DNA of 64,000 nucleotides from Nemophila menziesii. Taxonomy: Eukaryota; Streptophyta; Magnoliopsida; Boraginales; Hydrophyllaceae. The stretch's first letter is position 1, and each line of letters begins with the position of its first letter. Shown here in pieces: positions 1 through 11,395 of this stretch. The DNA is taken from contig JARWIR010000002.1 in the NCBI GenBank assembly GCA_029959085.1, forward strand, positions 63,604,154-63,668,153, read 5' to 3'. The translations under genes and the position numbers were made by a program. Below the pieces are notes generated by a model that worked only from the letters and a program-made list of their open reading frames with translations, was not told the DNA's origin and searched no databases.

Positions 1-22
1 CCCGTTTTGGGGTATAATGCAC
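1..22. other. Left flank of element B, probably element H DNA
   Basis: These 22 bases precede the B LTR. They resemble the DNA at 28459-28476 on the other side of B (both read like GTTTTGGGGT followed by a GTGC-type motif), which suggests B lies inside the GC-rich module of minus-strand element H. The match is short, so this is an inference. Confidence 0.35.
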
Positions 23-1196
23 TGATGTCTCCCTATTTTTTCTAAATATTAGCCCTTAGGAGACATCATTTTAGATGAATATTTGACTTATTAGATAGAA
101 TTTTATGCTTATTTCGTCATATTACACTTTCTCCCCTTGGAATTAGATATCTGCATTTTTAGAGCTTTTGTGCGTTAATTTGGTTATTTTTAGTGCAAAG
201 TTAGTAGGTTCTTTCATTTCATGGAAAACCAATACAAGGAGGAGAAGTGAGAATTAAAGTTTTTAAAGTATTTTGTTAGGAAGTATTTTATTCGAGTTTC
301 TAATTTTAGAGTGCACTTTCTTATTTCTAGTCTTGATTTATTGATTTATTAATTTTTAAAGCATATGCGGTTTAATTATTTATTTATTGTGAAGCTTTAA
401 AGATATATGGTAAGTAATTAGAGACCAAGTCAAGTCTAATAAGTAAAGGAAAGAAGATATACATGTAAATTGGAATATTAAGGAAGGAAATATGCAAAGA
501 AGGAAAATATAAAGTTACCAAATAAATCTGAAATTCCAGCCACGTTCAAAGACAAGCTCATAACTTAAGATTGACTAGGAATTTGGGAGACTGGTCTGTA
601 CCAATGGATAGAGCTTTCCGAGAAAAGTGATTTCGATATAAATAACGCGTCAAACGGATAAGTATTGAAGGAGATATGACCAAAACAAATCAGCAACAGA
701 ATCTTACCTTCCCTATATTTTAGGGCTGCGAATTAAACAGTCCTTTACCCTTCTTCCACTCCAAGTAAAATGAATTAGGACTTCCTAGCACCTATAAATA
801 CACCCCTTAGACCTCATAATTCAGCACCTCTCAATTATTCTTCAATTTATATCATCCTTAGAGAGAGCGTCAAGAGGCGGAAGCAAGAGCAGAAGCTCGA
901 GAATCCTTTTCCTCCAACAACAGCTCAAGTCAATTCCTCTATCTAGGTTCTTATTTTATTTCTGTTATTAGGAACATGTATATTATTAATTTCTTTATTG
1001 TTTTTATTTCAAATATGAGCTAAACCTTAATTACTTGAGAATCGCATAATAGGATGAACCCTAATTTATTTAATTCAAGTATTTCAATCTGGGTTTAGTT
1101 TCTAGTTTAATTTGAATTGGGTATTTCATATTCCTTATTATTTTATATTAATTTCACTATCAATGAATTAGCTAATCAGAGATAGGTTATAGTAAT
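23..1196 (+). repeat. 5' LTR of B, left part
   Basis: The LTR starts TGATGTCTCC, with the inverted copy GGAGACATCA at 59-68. It matches 26682-27858 along most of its length. A TATAAATA at 793-800 is a plausible promoter box. The LTR is interrupted after GTAAT (1192-1196) by element A and resumes at 10635. Confidence 0.88.
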
Positions 1197-2765
1197 TGAT
1201 GTCTCCCTAATTGTTCTTATTTTAGACCCTCGGGAGACATCATTTTTTATGTTTCATTGAATATTTTGATAGACTTTTGAGTTAAAAATACAATAATCCA
1301 AAATTCCTATTTTATTTCTAGTATTTTTAATTTATTAAACGTTTGTACGTAATCTTGTGTAATTTAGTGAAATGTTTGTAGGTTTTGAATATTAGCTAGC
1401 AGGGAAATCCGAGAAGAAAGTCAAAGATCGTATATGGAGTCAAAGCTTGAAGATAAATCCCGAAAAGAATTATATATTGGAGCTGCAAATATGGAAAATA
1501 GGCTAAATATTTCTGTTTCGAGGCACTTACAAGTTGATTTAGCCGCTGACCTATGAAGAGATTATGTTCCTTATCGAGTTACGGAAATTTAGCAAGTTAT
1601 TTCAGGTCAATCGGAGTTATAACGAATCAGCTAGAGATGTTTTAGTGGAGGTGGTGCAGCAGTTACGGGATTTTGGGCTTAGAAAATGGACTTGGGCTTT
1701 TAATTAGTAACTTAAACTTAAGACCAAGGCCTAATCCATTTTTATTATTATAAAAGGAGCTTTTCACTTCTATTTTTCATACAACTCATTATTCAGAAGT
1801 AAAATCACCAGAGAGAAGTCAACGAAGCAAGAAGAAGAAAGCTGAAGAGATGGAGAGTGTCTATATCTCCATTCTCAGCCAAATCCAATTCCGGAAATTA
1901 GTTTTTTCTTATTTTTAATTCTGTAAAACACTATGAGTCTTATTTATTTTAATTTAGTTTTATTTTCAATTAGCATGAGCTAATTTCTTTTGGTACTTGA
2001 GAATGCATAACGGGTGAATCCCTATTCTGTTGAATTTCATATGTTTGAATTTGGGTTTTAATTAAGTAAATCGAACTGGGTCTTTTACATTATTCTGTAA
2101 TTGGTGATTATTTACTGTTTTTAGAGTCATGAACTAAGAACAAGTGTTAGTATCTAGGCTATTCCACATATGTGGCGTATGGATCATCCTGACAGAGGGT
2201 TTAGGTATGGACTTAATTACTCAATATAAAATAGAAACTATTTGACTCTCACGAGCGTAGTTAATTTTAGGGCCAATGAGGTAATTTAGCTTAATCGTTC
2301 GAAAGTGGATCATATTTACCCTGACGGGACTAGTAACACTCTAGAATAGCCTTGTAGTCCACCCTGACGGGGGTACAAGGATTATTGAATCCCGACCAAT
2401 GTCAATTGACCAATTTGACCCTTAAACAACATTTGATATGAAATAGAATTAGGAGATTCCCTTGCGTTTCTCAAGTACTGCCTTCTCATATTTGCGTTTT
2501 ACCTTCATTTACTTGCGTCTTATTATTTATTTGCATTTTCACTTTAGTTTTTCATACTTAGAATTAATACAAACCAACCAATCAATCATTATATCTTTTA
2601 TTTGCTTTCATAAGTGCAACCAATCATTACTTGATAAGCATTGTAGTTAACCAACCATCCCTACGAACGATCCTGTTATCACTATTATTAATTGGGACAA
2701 CCGTACACTTGCGGTTGTGGTTCACTTACTTATTGCATTATTTTAGAACACAGAAAGGACCACCA
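1197..2765 (+). repeat. 5' LTR of A
   Basis: The LTR is 1,569 bp, from TGATGTCTCC to ACCA, just before the PBS. Terminal inverted copy at 1233-1242. TATAAAAGG at 1749-1757 is the likely promoter box. Near its 3' end, 2697-2718 can fold as ACAACCG and CGGTTGT around an 8-base loop. The 9060-10634 copy and the minus-strand 58504-60064 copy belong to the same LTR type. Confidence 0.93.
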
Positions 2766-2771
2766 AGTTTT

Positions 2772-2789
2772 TGGCGCCGCTGTCGGGGA
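2772..2789 (+). promoter_or_regulatory. Primer-binding site of A (tRNA-Asp)
   Basis: TGGCGCCGCTGTCGGGGA lies 6 bases after the LTR. It matches the complement of the 3' end of plant tRNA-Asp(GTC) at all but two positions. Use of tRNA-Asp as primer is characteristic of Athila elements. Confidence 0.88.
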
Positions 2790-2896
2790 CGGTAGCGTGT
2801 GACCACGGTGTTTATCCTTTAGTGATAGTTGCATTTATTTTTATTTTTATCAGTTTTACGCTTTTTGTTTGTTCATCTTTTTCAGGTTTTTAGGTA

Positions 2897-4737
2897 TTGT
2901 GTATGCGAAGGAGACTCTTTAAGGATCTAGAGCCATCACCTCCGATCCTTAATAATCCAGAATCATTAATCAGACTTGCTAACAAGAGAAGAAGAGAAGA
3001 AGAAGCTAGAGAAGTAGAAGATTTAGCGAACATGATGAATAATATCAATATTAATAATCAAGGAACCCAGGAGTTCAACTAGACGAAAATGGTCAACCAA
3101 TAGCGCCTCTTGGAATTCCTAATCATCTGGCTCCACCTGTCATTCCTAATCCTCCAGTCCAAATTCAAATAGCTGATCCATGGTTTCTTACCGGTCTAGT
3201 AGAAGAACCATTCCTTGCCCCTCCTCTTGGAATTGGCCCAGCTAATATCGATGTTCCGAGATTCCGTCCAGATCCGGGTATGCTAGCTCAATTTCAGAAT
3301 TTCGGAAACTTTCGTGGCAAGCATGGAGAAGACCCACTTCGCGCGGTACAAATATTTATGCAGATTTGCGATTCATACATCACGCAAGGGGTAACAAGGG
3401 AGCAAATGTATTATGCTACATTCAGAATTTTCATAATAGATGGAGCGAGTGAGTGGCATGATTCGCAAGAATCAGGGAAGATTACGAATTGGGAGCAGCT
3501 ACAGGCTGCGTTTTTCGACAGATATTATCCGTCGAACATGAGGTTAGATGCTCAACTTGAGTTAACACATTTCAAACAAGAATATGATGAAGCGTTGGGT
3601 AGAAGTTGGTCTAGATTTCAGAAATGTTTACGAAGAGTCCCTAATCATGACCTTTCAGAACAACAACAAATGAAGATTTTCTATAATGGTCTTGAGGGGA
3701 GTTCGAGGAAAGATTTAGATTTGTTGTGTGGTGGTGCGTTTTTACGAGTTCAACCTGCGTATGCGAGAATTATTTTGGATAGAACAGTTGATAATGAAGT
3801 TGGGTGGGATACCGCAAGAACACCAGTTAAAGGAGGAGTTAATAATGACAACATTGAAGAAAAGTTCAACTCCTTAGAGAACAAGATACAAACCACACTA
3901 GAACAACAGTTGAGACAACTTACTTTAGCCGTGGAAGAGGGTTTTTCGAATAAGAGAGTTAAGGTAAAGGTTGCGCAAGAAGTGTATGGATGTGAGTTTT
4001 GTGGCGTGAATGATCACGATTGGGATAATTGTCAGAATAATCAAGAGTCCGTGATGTTTGTCTCCAATAGAGGAAACTTTAATTCGAGTGGTAATGGATA
4101 TCAGCCTAACAGAAACCATCCTGGGTTTCAATACTCAAATCCTAGTGGGGCAGCCAATCCTACATACGCATATCAGCCGCGTCCCCAAGGTAACAACTTC
4201 AATCCAAGACCACATAATAATTATCAAGGAAATCAAGGAAACTATGTTCAAAGACAAGCTCCTCAAGACAGTTATAACGAAACCATGAACCAAAAAGCCC
4301 TACCCGCTCAACCACAAGAAGGTGTGCTTAGCCTTCAGAAAACCGTTGAAAACCTAATTGCTATGCAGAAGTAAGCTATTCAGAATCAACAAGCGTCTGA
4401 AGCAAACATTAAACTATTAGAGAATCAGCTGGCTCAAATCACAAAACAACTTAATCAGCATCCACAAGGGCAACTCCCTAGTGACACTGAAAATCCGAGA
4501 CAACATGAAGATTGCAAAGCTGTTACTCTCAGAAGTGGTAAGAACCTCCCTCCACCTCCTTTTCCAGTTATGAAAGAGAAAGAAGTTCCAAGAAAAGAAA
4601 AGGATGTGATTGATAAAGAGAAAGATGTTGAGGTTGAAGAAATAGAGAGGCCGATTGAGATTCCAAAGAAGAAAGATGATGTTATAAATCGCCCTCCTCC
4701 ACCGTTTCCATCTCGAGTTCAGAAAAAGTGTGATTTG
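2897..4737 (+). pseudogene. gag: Gag of A (broken)
   Basis: This would encode the capsid and nucleocapsid polyprotein. The N-terminus reads from 2897 (MCMRRRLFKDLEPSPP). The frame shifts by one at about 3060-3080, then stays open to a TAA at 4372-4374, after which the same frame continues into protease. The capsid region begins near RPDPGMLAQFQNF and includes ITQGVTREQMYYATF. A CCHC zinc knuckle (CEFCGVNDHDWDNC) lies at 3991-4032, followed by a Pro/Gln/Asn-rich tail. One frameshift and one stop make it inactive as read. Assignment to Athila-type Gag is confident. Confidence 0.88.
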
Positions 4738-5600
4738 GCCGATTTTCAAAAGTTCTTTAATAGAGTGAGAGGCCTTAGTAATAACATTCCGTTGTTGGAA
4801 GCCATCCTAGATATTCCCAAGTACACGAAGTTTTTGAAGAGAGCCCTCACTAACAAAAGGCCGTATTGTGATAATGAGATGATTGGTCTTCCTGAAGAAT
4901 GTAGTGCTATTTGTCAAAGTAAATTACCTCCAAAGTTACTTGATCCTGGGAGTTTCACAATTCCGATACCGATTGGAGAAGATTGGAAAGGTAAAGCACT
5001 ACGTGATTTGTGTGCAAGCATCAATCTTATGCCCAAATCAATCTTTGATAAGCTAAAAAATTGGAGAAGCAAGACCTACTTTTATGGTCTTGCAAATGGC
5101 GGATCGATCTCTTGCACATCCAGAAAGCCGAATTGAAGATGTCCTTGTTAAGGCAGGTACGTTAGTATTTCCCGTTGATTTCGTTATACTTGAATACGAT
5201 GCGGATAGGAATGTCCCGATTATTTTTGGAAGACCATTCCTAGCCACAGGGCGTACATTGATTGATGTAGAAAACAGTGAATTGACGATGAGAATCCAAG
5301 ACGAGGAAGTCAAATTTAATGTGTTCCGAGCTATGAAGTTTCCAGATTCTCAAGAAGATTGCTTTCGAATGGATGTAGTTGAGCAGGCCACGCAAGAGGT
5401 ATTTGATTGTTTTGATTATGATGATATCTTGCAGGCCGCTTTGACATTAGACTTACCTGAGATGATGGAAGAGCTCGCTGAAACAGTGGCAGCTCTTAAT
5501 TCTGAGAATCCAAAGTATAGGCGTCCTGCCTATGAACCTGTGAGAGAACCGGGGGGGATTATTCCTAAAAAGAAGCCTTCAATTGAATCTCCTCCGGAAT
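4738..5600 (+). pseudogene. Aspartic protease domain of A (broken)
   Basis: This is the retroviral-type protease that matures Gag-Pol. It has the conserved block ending in LPEECSAICQSKLPPK, then the active-site region DLCASINLMPKS with Asp codon at 5005-5007. The intact relative in K reads DLGAS, so the Gly after Asp-Leu is changed to Cys. A frameshift lies near 5055-5080, after which MADRSLAHPESRIEDVLVKA and ILEYDADRNVPIIFGRPFLA continue in the next frame. The frameshift and active-site change both indicate loss of function. Confidence 0.85.
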
Positions 5601-7203
5601 TGGAAGAAAAGCCATTACCAGCACATTTGAGGTATGCGTATTTAGGTACTAATGAAACTCTACCTGTGATTGTTTCAGCAAATTTAACAGGTCCTCAAGA
5701 AGATAAACTGTTGCGTGTGTTAAGAGACAACAAAGAAGCGATAGGTTGGACAATTGCTGACATCAAAGGAATTAGTCCATTCTATTGTCAACACAAAATC
5801 ATACTTGAAGATGATAACGCACGCTCAGTTGAAGGTCAAAGGAGATTAATGTCCGCTATGAAGGAGGTAGTGAAGAAGGAAGTTATCAAGCTGTTAGACG
5901 CGGGGATTATTTATCCCATCTCGAGTAGTGAATGGGTGAGTCCAGTTCAGTGCGTGCCGAAGAAAGGAGGAATCACAACAATTCTTAATGATCAAAATGA
6001 AGCAATTCCTTCAAGAACGGTAGTTGGTTGGAAAGTTTGTATGGATTATCGTAAACTGAACAAGGCCACCAGAAAGGATCATTTCCTACTTCCTTTCATT
6101 GATCAAATGTTAGATAAATTGGCGGGTAGAGAGTACTACTGTTTCTTAGATGGTTATTCTAGGTATAATCAGATCTATGTGGCTCCAGAAGATCAACATA
6201 AAAAAACATTTACATGCCCCTTTGGTACTTTAGCATATCGCAGAATGCCATTTGGGTTGTGTAATGCACCTGCTACCTTTCAAAGATGTATGATGGCCAT
6301 CTTCTGGGATATGATCGATAATTTTCTTGAAGTTTTTATGGACGATTTCTCCGTTTTCGGTGATGATTTTGATAAATGTTTAGATAACTTGGAGAAAGTG
6401 TTAATCAGATGCAAGGAAACAGATTTGGTCTTAAACTGGGAGAAGTGTAATTTCATGGTTCGCGAAGGAATAGTTCTGGGTCACAAAGTTTCAAGTGCTG
6501 GATTAGAGGTTGATAGAGCGAAGATAAAGGTAATTAAAACTCTTCCCCCTCCTGTTTCTGTTAAAGGGGTAAGAAGTTTTCTTGGCCATGCTGGTTTTTA
6601 TAGGAGTTTCATTAAAGATTTTTATAAGATTGCTAAACCGCTATGCATCTTACTTGAAAAGGATTCCAAATTCCTTTTTGATGAAGCTTGTTTAGCAGCC
6701 TTTCAAGCAATTAAAGAAAAGCTTATTTCTGCTCCTATAGTATTACCTCCAGATTGGAGTTTGCCTTTTGAAGTTATGTGTGATGCGAGTGATTGGTGTA
6801 TGGGAGCTGTATTGGGAAAGAGAAAAGATAAGATATTTCATTCGATTTACTACGCTAATAAAACTTTCAATGGTGCTCAAGTTGATTATACAGTTATAGA
6901 GAAAGAATTGCTAGCAGTTGTGTATTCATTCGATAAGTTTCGCTCTTATCTTCTTGAAGTGAAAGTTATTGTTTATACAGATCATTCGGCGATTAGATTT
7001 CTTATGGAGAAGAAGGATGCTAAACCAAGGTTAATCAGATGGGTTTTATTGCTTCAAGAATTTGATTTAGAGATTAAAGATAGAAAGGGTTGTGAAAATC
7101 AGGTTGCAGATCATCTATCGCGTCTTGAAGGTTCAGAGACGAATGGTGGAACTGATGTAGTTAGAGAAGAGTTTCCTGACGAAAAATTTATTTGCTGTTC
7201 GTG
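5601..7203 (+). pseudogene. pol: Reverse transcriptase and RNase H of A
   Basis: This part copies the RNA genome and degrades the template. It is one open frame, continuous from 5084 to 7204. RT shows the YPISSSEWVSPVQCVPKKGG and VCMDYRKLNKATRKDHFLLP blocks and the catalytic FMDD at 6335-6346 (the YxDD equivalent). RNase H follows, with the first Asp in CDAS at 6782-6784, the Glu in EKELLAVVY, and YTDHS with Asp at 6980-6982. It ends near QVADHLSRLEGSE. All visible catalytic residues are kept, but the frame breaks just after 7200 and upstream in protease, so no full polyprotein can be made. Confidence 0.9.
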
Positions 7204-7937
7204 ATTATGAAGCTCCTTGGTATGCAAATATTGTGAATTTAGTTGTGAGTGGTTCTTTTCCTGAAGGGGATCCACTTATCAAGAAAGAAAGAGGTTAGCT
7301 CATCGTGCGAGACAAGTCTTTTGGGAGGATCCTTTCCTCTACAAAGTATGTGCTGACCAAATGATACGAAGATGTGTAGCCAAGGAAGAAACAGAAGCAG
7401 TTATAGCTGGATGTCATTATTCACTCTACGGAGGACACTTCAAGGGAGATAGAACTGCTGCTAAGGTATTCCAATCTGGTTTTTACTGGCCTTCTCTTGT
7501 AAAAGATTGTCATGATTATGTAAAGAAATGTGCGAGATGCCAATTTACCGGAAACATATCCAAGAGGGATGAGATGCCACGTAATAATGTGTTAGAAGTT
7601 GAAATATTCGATGTTTGGGGTACAGATTTTATGGGTTCGTTCGTTCCTTCAAATGGTAACCTCTACATCTTATTAGCTGTTGATTACGTGTCTAAATGGG
7701 TAGAAGCTGTGGCTTTACCAACCAATGATTCACGAGTGCTGATTAAGTTCTTGAAATCACATATTTTCACTAGACATGGTACACCTAGAGTGATTATTAG
7801 CGATGGAGGATCTCACTTCGTTAATAAGTATTTGAAGGCTGTTCTAGAGAAGTATGGAGTGAGACACCGTGTATCTACTGCATATCATCCACAATCCAAT
7901 GGTCAAGCTGAAGTATCGAATCGTGAAGTAAAGTCAA
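7204..7937 (+). pseudogene. Integrase of A, C-terminally truncated
   Basis: Integrase joins the cDNA to host DNA. After frame breaks between 7200 and 7360, an open frame from 7361 carries the HHCC zinc finger ([10 protein letters not shown], then CARCQ) and the D,D(35)E core: Asp at 7625-7627 in DVWGTDFMG, Asp at 7802-7804 in ISDGGSHF, Glu at 7910-7912 in GQAEVSNRE. The spacing between second Asp and Glu is 36 codons, as expected. At about 7931-7937 the gene runs into B LTR sequence; the last residues before the stop at 7972 are not integrase. The C-terminal domain is gone. Confidence 0.9.
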
Positions 7938-9059
7938 GTCTAAGAAGTAAAGGAAAGAAGATATACATGTAAATTGGAATATTAAGGAAGGAAATATGCA
8001 AAGAATGAAAATATAAAGTTACCAAATAAATCTGAAATTCCATCCACGTTCAAAGACGAGCTCATAACTTAAGATTGACTAGGAATTTGGGAGACTAGTC
8101 TGTACCAATGGATAGAGCTTTCCGAGAAAAGTGATTTCGATATAAATAACGCGTCAAACGGATAAGTATTGAAGGAGATATGACCAAAACAAATCAGCAA
8201 CATAATCTTACCTTCCCTATATTTTAGGGCCGCGAATTAAACAGTCCTTTACCCTTCTTCCACTCCAAGTAAAATGAAGAGCAAATTCCATTTTTGGGCC
8301 ATTACCTATGGCCTAAAAACATTTTTAGGCCAAACGTTTCAAAAGTCACATTTTTAGGCCAAACGTATCCAAAACGCCCATTTTTAGGCCATTTCACTAA
8401 TTTCATAAGGTATTTTATTGATTCTAAGGACAATTTAGGCATTTTAAATAAACTATATGTTTATTTGGCCGCATCACAAACTAGAAACTCGGTCTAAAGT
8501 GTCCAAATTGTCCTTAAAATCAATGAAATATCTCATGAAATTAGTGAAATGGCCTAAAAATGGGCGTTTTGAATACGTTTGGCCTAAAAATGTGACATTT
8601 GAAACGTTTGGCCTAAAAATGTTTTTAGACCATAGGTAATGGCCTAAAAATGGGATTTCCTCTAAAATGAATTAGGGCTTCCTAGCACCTATAAATACAC
8701 CCCTACGATCTCATAATTCAGCACCTCTCAATTATTCTTCAATTTATATCATCCTTAGAGAGAGCGTCAAGAGGCGGAAGCAAGAGCAGAAGCTCGAGAG
8801 TCCTTTTCCTCCAACAACAGCTCAAGTCAATTAGGAACATGTATATTATTAATTTTTTAATTGTTTTTATTTCAAATATGAGCTAAACCTTAATTACTTG
8901 AGAATCGCATAATAGGATGAACCCTAATTTATTTAATTCAAGTATTTCAATTTTGGTTTAGTTTCTAGTTTAATTTGAATTGGGTATTTCATATTGCTTA
9001 TTATTTTATATTAATTTCACTATCAATGAATTAGCTAATCAGAGATAGGTCATAGTAAT
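7931..9059 (+). repeat. Second, partial copy of the B LTR
   Basis: It matches 427-1196, joined to A integrase through the shared AAGTCAA. It has two own differences: a palindromic insertion (8279-8662) and a deletion of about 36 bp near 8831, where the first copy has extra bases at about 932-970. It ends with the same GTAAT (9055-9059) before an A LTR, so the block B-LTR plus A-LTR is duplicated. Confidence 0.88.
8279..8662. mobile_element. Foldback MITE of Mutator type, 384 bp
   Basis: The two halves are near-perfect inverted repeats of about 170 bp each, so the whole insert can fold as one hairpin. It starts GAGCAAAT and ends ATTTCCTC. The 9-base target duplication TAAAATGAA is at 8270-8278 and 8663-8671, and the first copy of this LTR (near 769) has the empty site. 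Long inverted ends starting with G plus 9-bp duplications point to a Mutator-like non-autonomous element. The repeated phrase TTTTTAGGCC occurs several times per arm. No coding capacity. Confidence 0.88.
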
Positions 9060-10634
9060 TGATGTCTCCCTAATTGTTCTTATTTTAGACCCTTGGGAGA
9101 CATCATTTTTTATGTTTAACTGAATATTTTGATAGACTTTTGAGTTAAAAATACAATAATCCGGAATTCCTATTTTATTTCTAGTATTTTTAATTTATTA
9201 AACTTCTGCACGTAATCTTGTGTATTTTAGTGAAATGTTTGTAGGTTTTGAATATTAGCTTGCAGGGAAATCCGAGAAGAAAGTCAAAGATCGTATATGG
9301 AGTCAAAACTTGAAGATAAATCCCGAAAAGAATTATATATAGGAGCTACAAATCTGGGAAATAGGCCAAAGATTGCTGATTTCGAGGCACTTACAAGTTG
9401 ATTTAGCCGCTGACCTATGAATACATTATGTTCCTTATCGAGTTACGGAAATTTAGCAAGTGATTTCAGGTCAATTGGAGTTATAACGAATCGGCTAGAG
9501 ATGTTTTAGTTGAGGTGGTGCAGCAGTTACGGGATTTTGGGCTTAGAAAATGGACTTGGGCTTTTAATTAGTAACTTAAACTTAAGACCAAGTCCTAATC
9601 CGTTTTTATTATTATAAAAGGAGCTTTTGACTTCTATTTTTCATACAACTCATTATTCAGAAGAAAAAGCATCAGAGAGAAGTCAACGAAGGAAGAAGAA
9701 GAAAGCTGAAGAGCTGGAGAGTGTCTATATCTCCATTCCCAGCCAAATCCAATTCCGGAAATTAGGTTTTTCTTATTTTTAATTTTGTAAAACACTATGA
9801 GTCTTATTTATTTTATTTTAATTTAGTTTTATTTTCAATTAGCATGAGCTAATTTCTTTTGGTACTTGAGAATGCATAACGGGTGAATCCCTATTCTGTT
9901 GAATTTCATATGTTTGAATTTGGGTTTTAATTAAGTAAATCGAATTGGGTCTTTTACATTATTCTGTAATTGGTGATTATTTACTGTTTTTGGAGTCATG
10001 AACTAAGAACAGGTGTTAGTATCTAGGCTATTCCACATATGTGGTGTAGGGATCATCCTGCCAGAGGGTTTAGGTATGGACTTAATTACTCAATATAAAA
10101 TAGAAACTATTTGACTCTCACGAGCGTAGTTAATTTTAGGGCCAATGAGGTAATTTAGCTTAATCGTTCGAAAGTGGATCATATTTACCCTGACGGGACT
10201 AGTAACACTCTAGAATAGCCTTGTAGTCCACCCTGATGGGGGTACAAGGATTATTGAATCCCGACCAATGTCAATTGACCAATTTGACCCTTAAACAACA
10301 TATGATATGAAATAGAATTAGGAGGATCCCTTGCATTTCTCAAGTACTGCCTTCTCATATTTGCGTCTTACCTTCATTTACTTGCGTCTTATTATTTATT
10401 TGCATTTTCACTTTAGTTTTTCATACTTAGAATTAATACAAACCAACCAATCAATCATTATATCTTTTATTTGCTTTCATAAGTGCAACCAATCATTATT
10501 TGATAAGCATTGTAGTTAACCAACCGTCCTTGCGAACGATCCTGTTATCACTATTATTACTTGGGACAACCGTACACTTGCGGTTGTGGTTCACTTACTT
10601 ATTGCATTATTTTAGAACACACAAAGGACCACCA
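9060..10634 (+). repeat. Second A LTR, solo-like
   Basis: The LTR is 1,575 bp, from TGATGTCTCC to ACCA, flanked on both sides by GTAAT (9055-9059 and 10635-10639) within B LTR sequence. Read alone it is a perfect solo LTR with target duplication. A TATAAAAG box is at 9613-9620. It is very similar to 1197-2765, with scattered single-base differences. Confidence 0.93.
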
Positions 10635-11237
10635 GTAATTAAGCTACTCACTTTGGTGGGGAAGTGATCGCCTTGACGGGGGGTTTAATTACGGACATAG
10701 GTAATAAACGTAAGGTAGAAATTATTGATCATGACGGACTTAGTTAACCTTATAGCCAATTGGGTAAGATCTCAATCATTTGAACGTAGCTTATAATCGC
10801 CCTGATGGGGTTTGTAATACTGTAGGATAGCTCCTAGGTCCACCCTGACGGGGGCTAGGAGATTATAGAGTCCTTACTGATATAGAAATATCAGTTTTAC
10901 CCTTAACGAAAGCATTAATTCCATAAGTTTAGGTGATTCCCTAGCGAGACTCAAGTATAGCTTATATCTGCGTCTTAGTCCTTTAGTATTTATTTTCAGT
11001 AATTTGTTTATTTGCGTCTAGTAGTTTAATAACTCGAAACAAAACAAATATATTTTATCTTTTATTTTCTGTAATTACGATTACTTCTATTTATCTATTG
11101 AACACTTGCGTTAGACCAGTCCAATCCTTGAGAACGAAACCCGATTTATCGGAGTATTACTTGGACAACCGTACACTTGCGGTATTGTGGTTCCTTTATT
11201 TTCAGTTCTTAATTTTATAACACACCAGGACCCACCA
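10635..11237 (+). repeat. 5' LTR of B, right part
   Basis: This continues the B LTR after element A and matches 27853-28457. It ends ...CCCACCA just before the B PBS. The U5-side hairpin ACAACCG / CGGT(A)TTGT around the loop TACACTTG starts at 11165. Confidence 0.9.
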
Positions 11238-11243
11238 AGTTTT

Positions 11244-11261
11244 TGCCGCCGCTGTTGGGGA
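11244..11261 (+). promoter_or_regulatory. Degenerate primer-binding site of B
   Basis: TGCCGCCGCTGTTGGGGA sits six bases after the LTR, the same place as the tRNA-Asp PBS of A, C and E. It has four mismatches to the tRNA-Asp complement, including the GGC to GCC change, so priming may be impaired. Confidence 0.8.
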
Positions 11262-11395
11262 TTGTAGCGTGTGGCTCCGGTGTTTAATCCTTAAGTAGTT
11301 TTAATTGTTTATTTTTTTTAGTTTTACGCTTTGTTTTTTTTGTTTTCTTTTACAGGTTCTTATATTCAGGTAATGATCAAGAGGTTTTACTAAAG

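Larger units (their letters stand above)
1197..10634 (+). mobile_element. Element A: Athila-type gag-pol retrotransposon, rearranged and truncated
   Basis: A has a 5' LTR (1197-2765), a tRNA-Asp PBS, gag, protease, RT, RNase H and integrase in plus orientation. The target duplication GTAAT is at 1192-1196 and 10635-10639. The interior stops at about 7937 inside integrase and joins a second copy of the B LTR, which leads into a second A LTR. The integrase C-terminus, env-position ORF and PPT are therefore missing. The break uses the short homology AAGTCAA, so this looks like an unequal exchange between two copies of this locus, one of them carrying a solo A LTR. Confidence 0.85.

Noticed and set aside
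2462..2650. Short open frames inside LTRs (for example 2462-2650 and 10331-10519)
   Set aside because: Same frame appears in two LTR copies by descent; no coding signature and K's copy of the LTR does not preserve it.
8279..8662. The long palindrome as a transcription terminator or miRNA gene
   Set aside because: 9-bp target duplication and an empty site in the sister copy show it is an inserted MITE.
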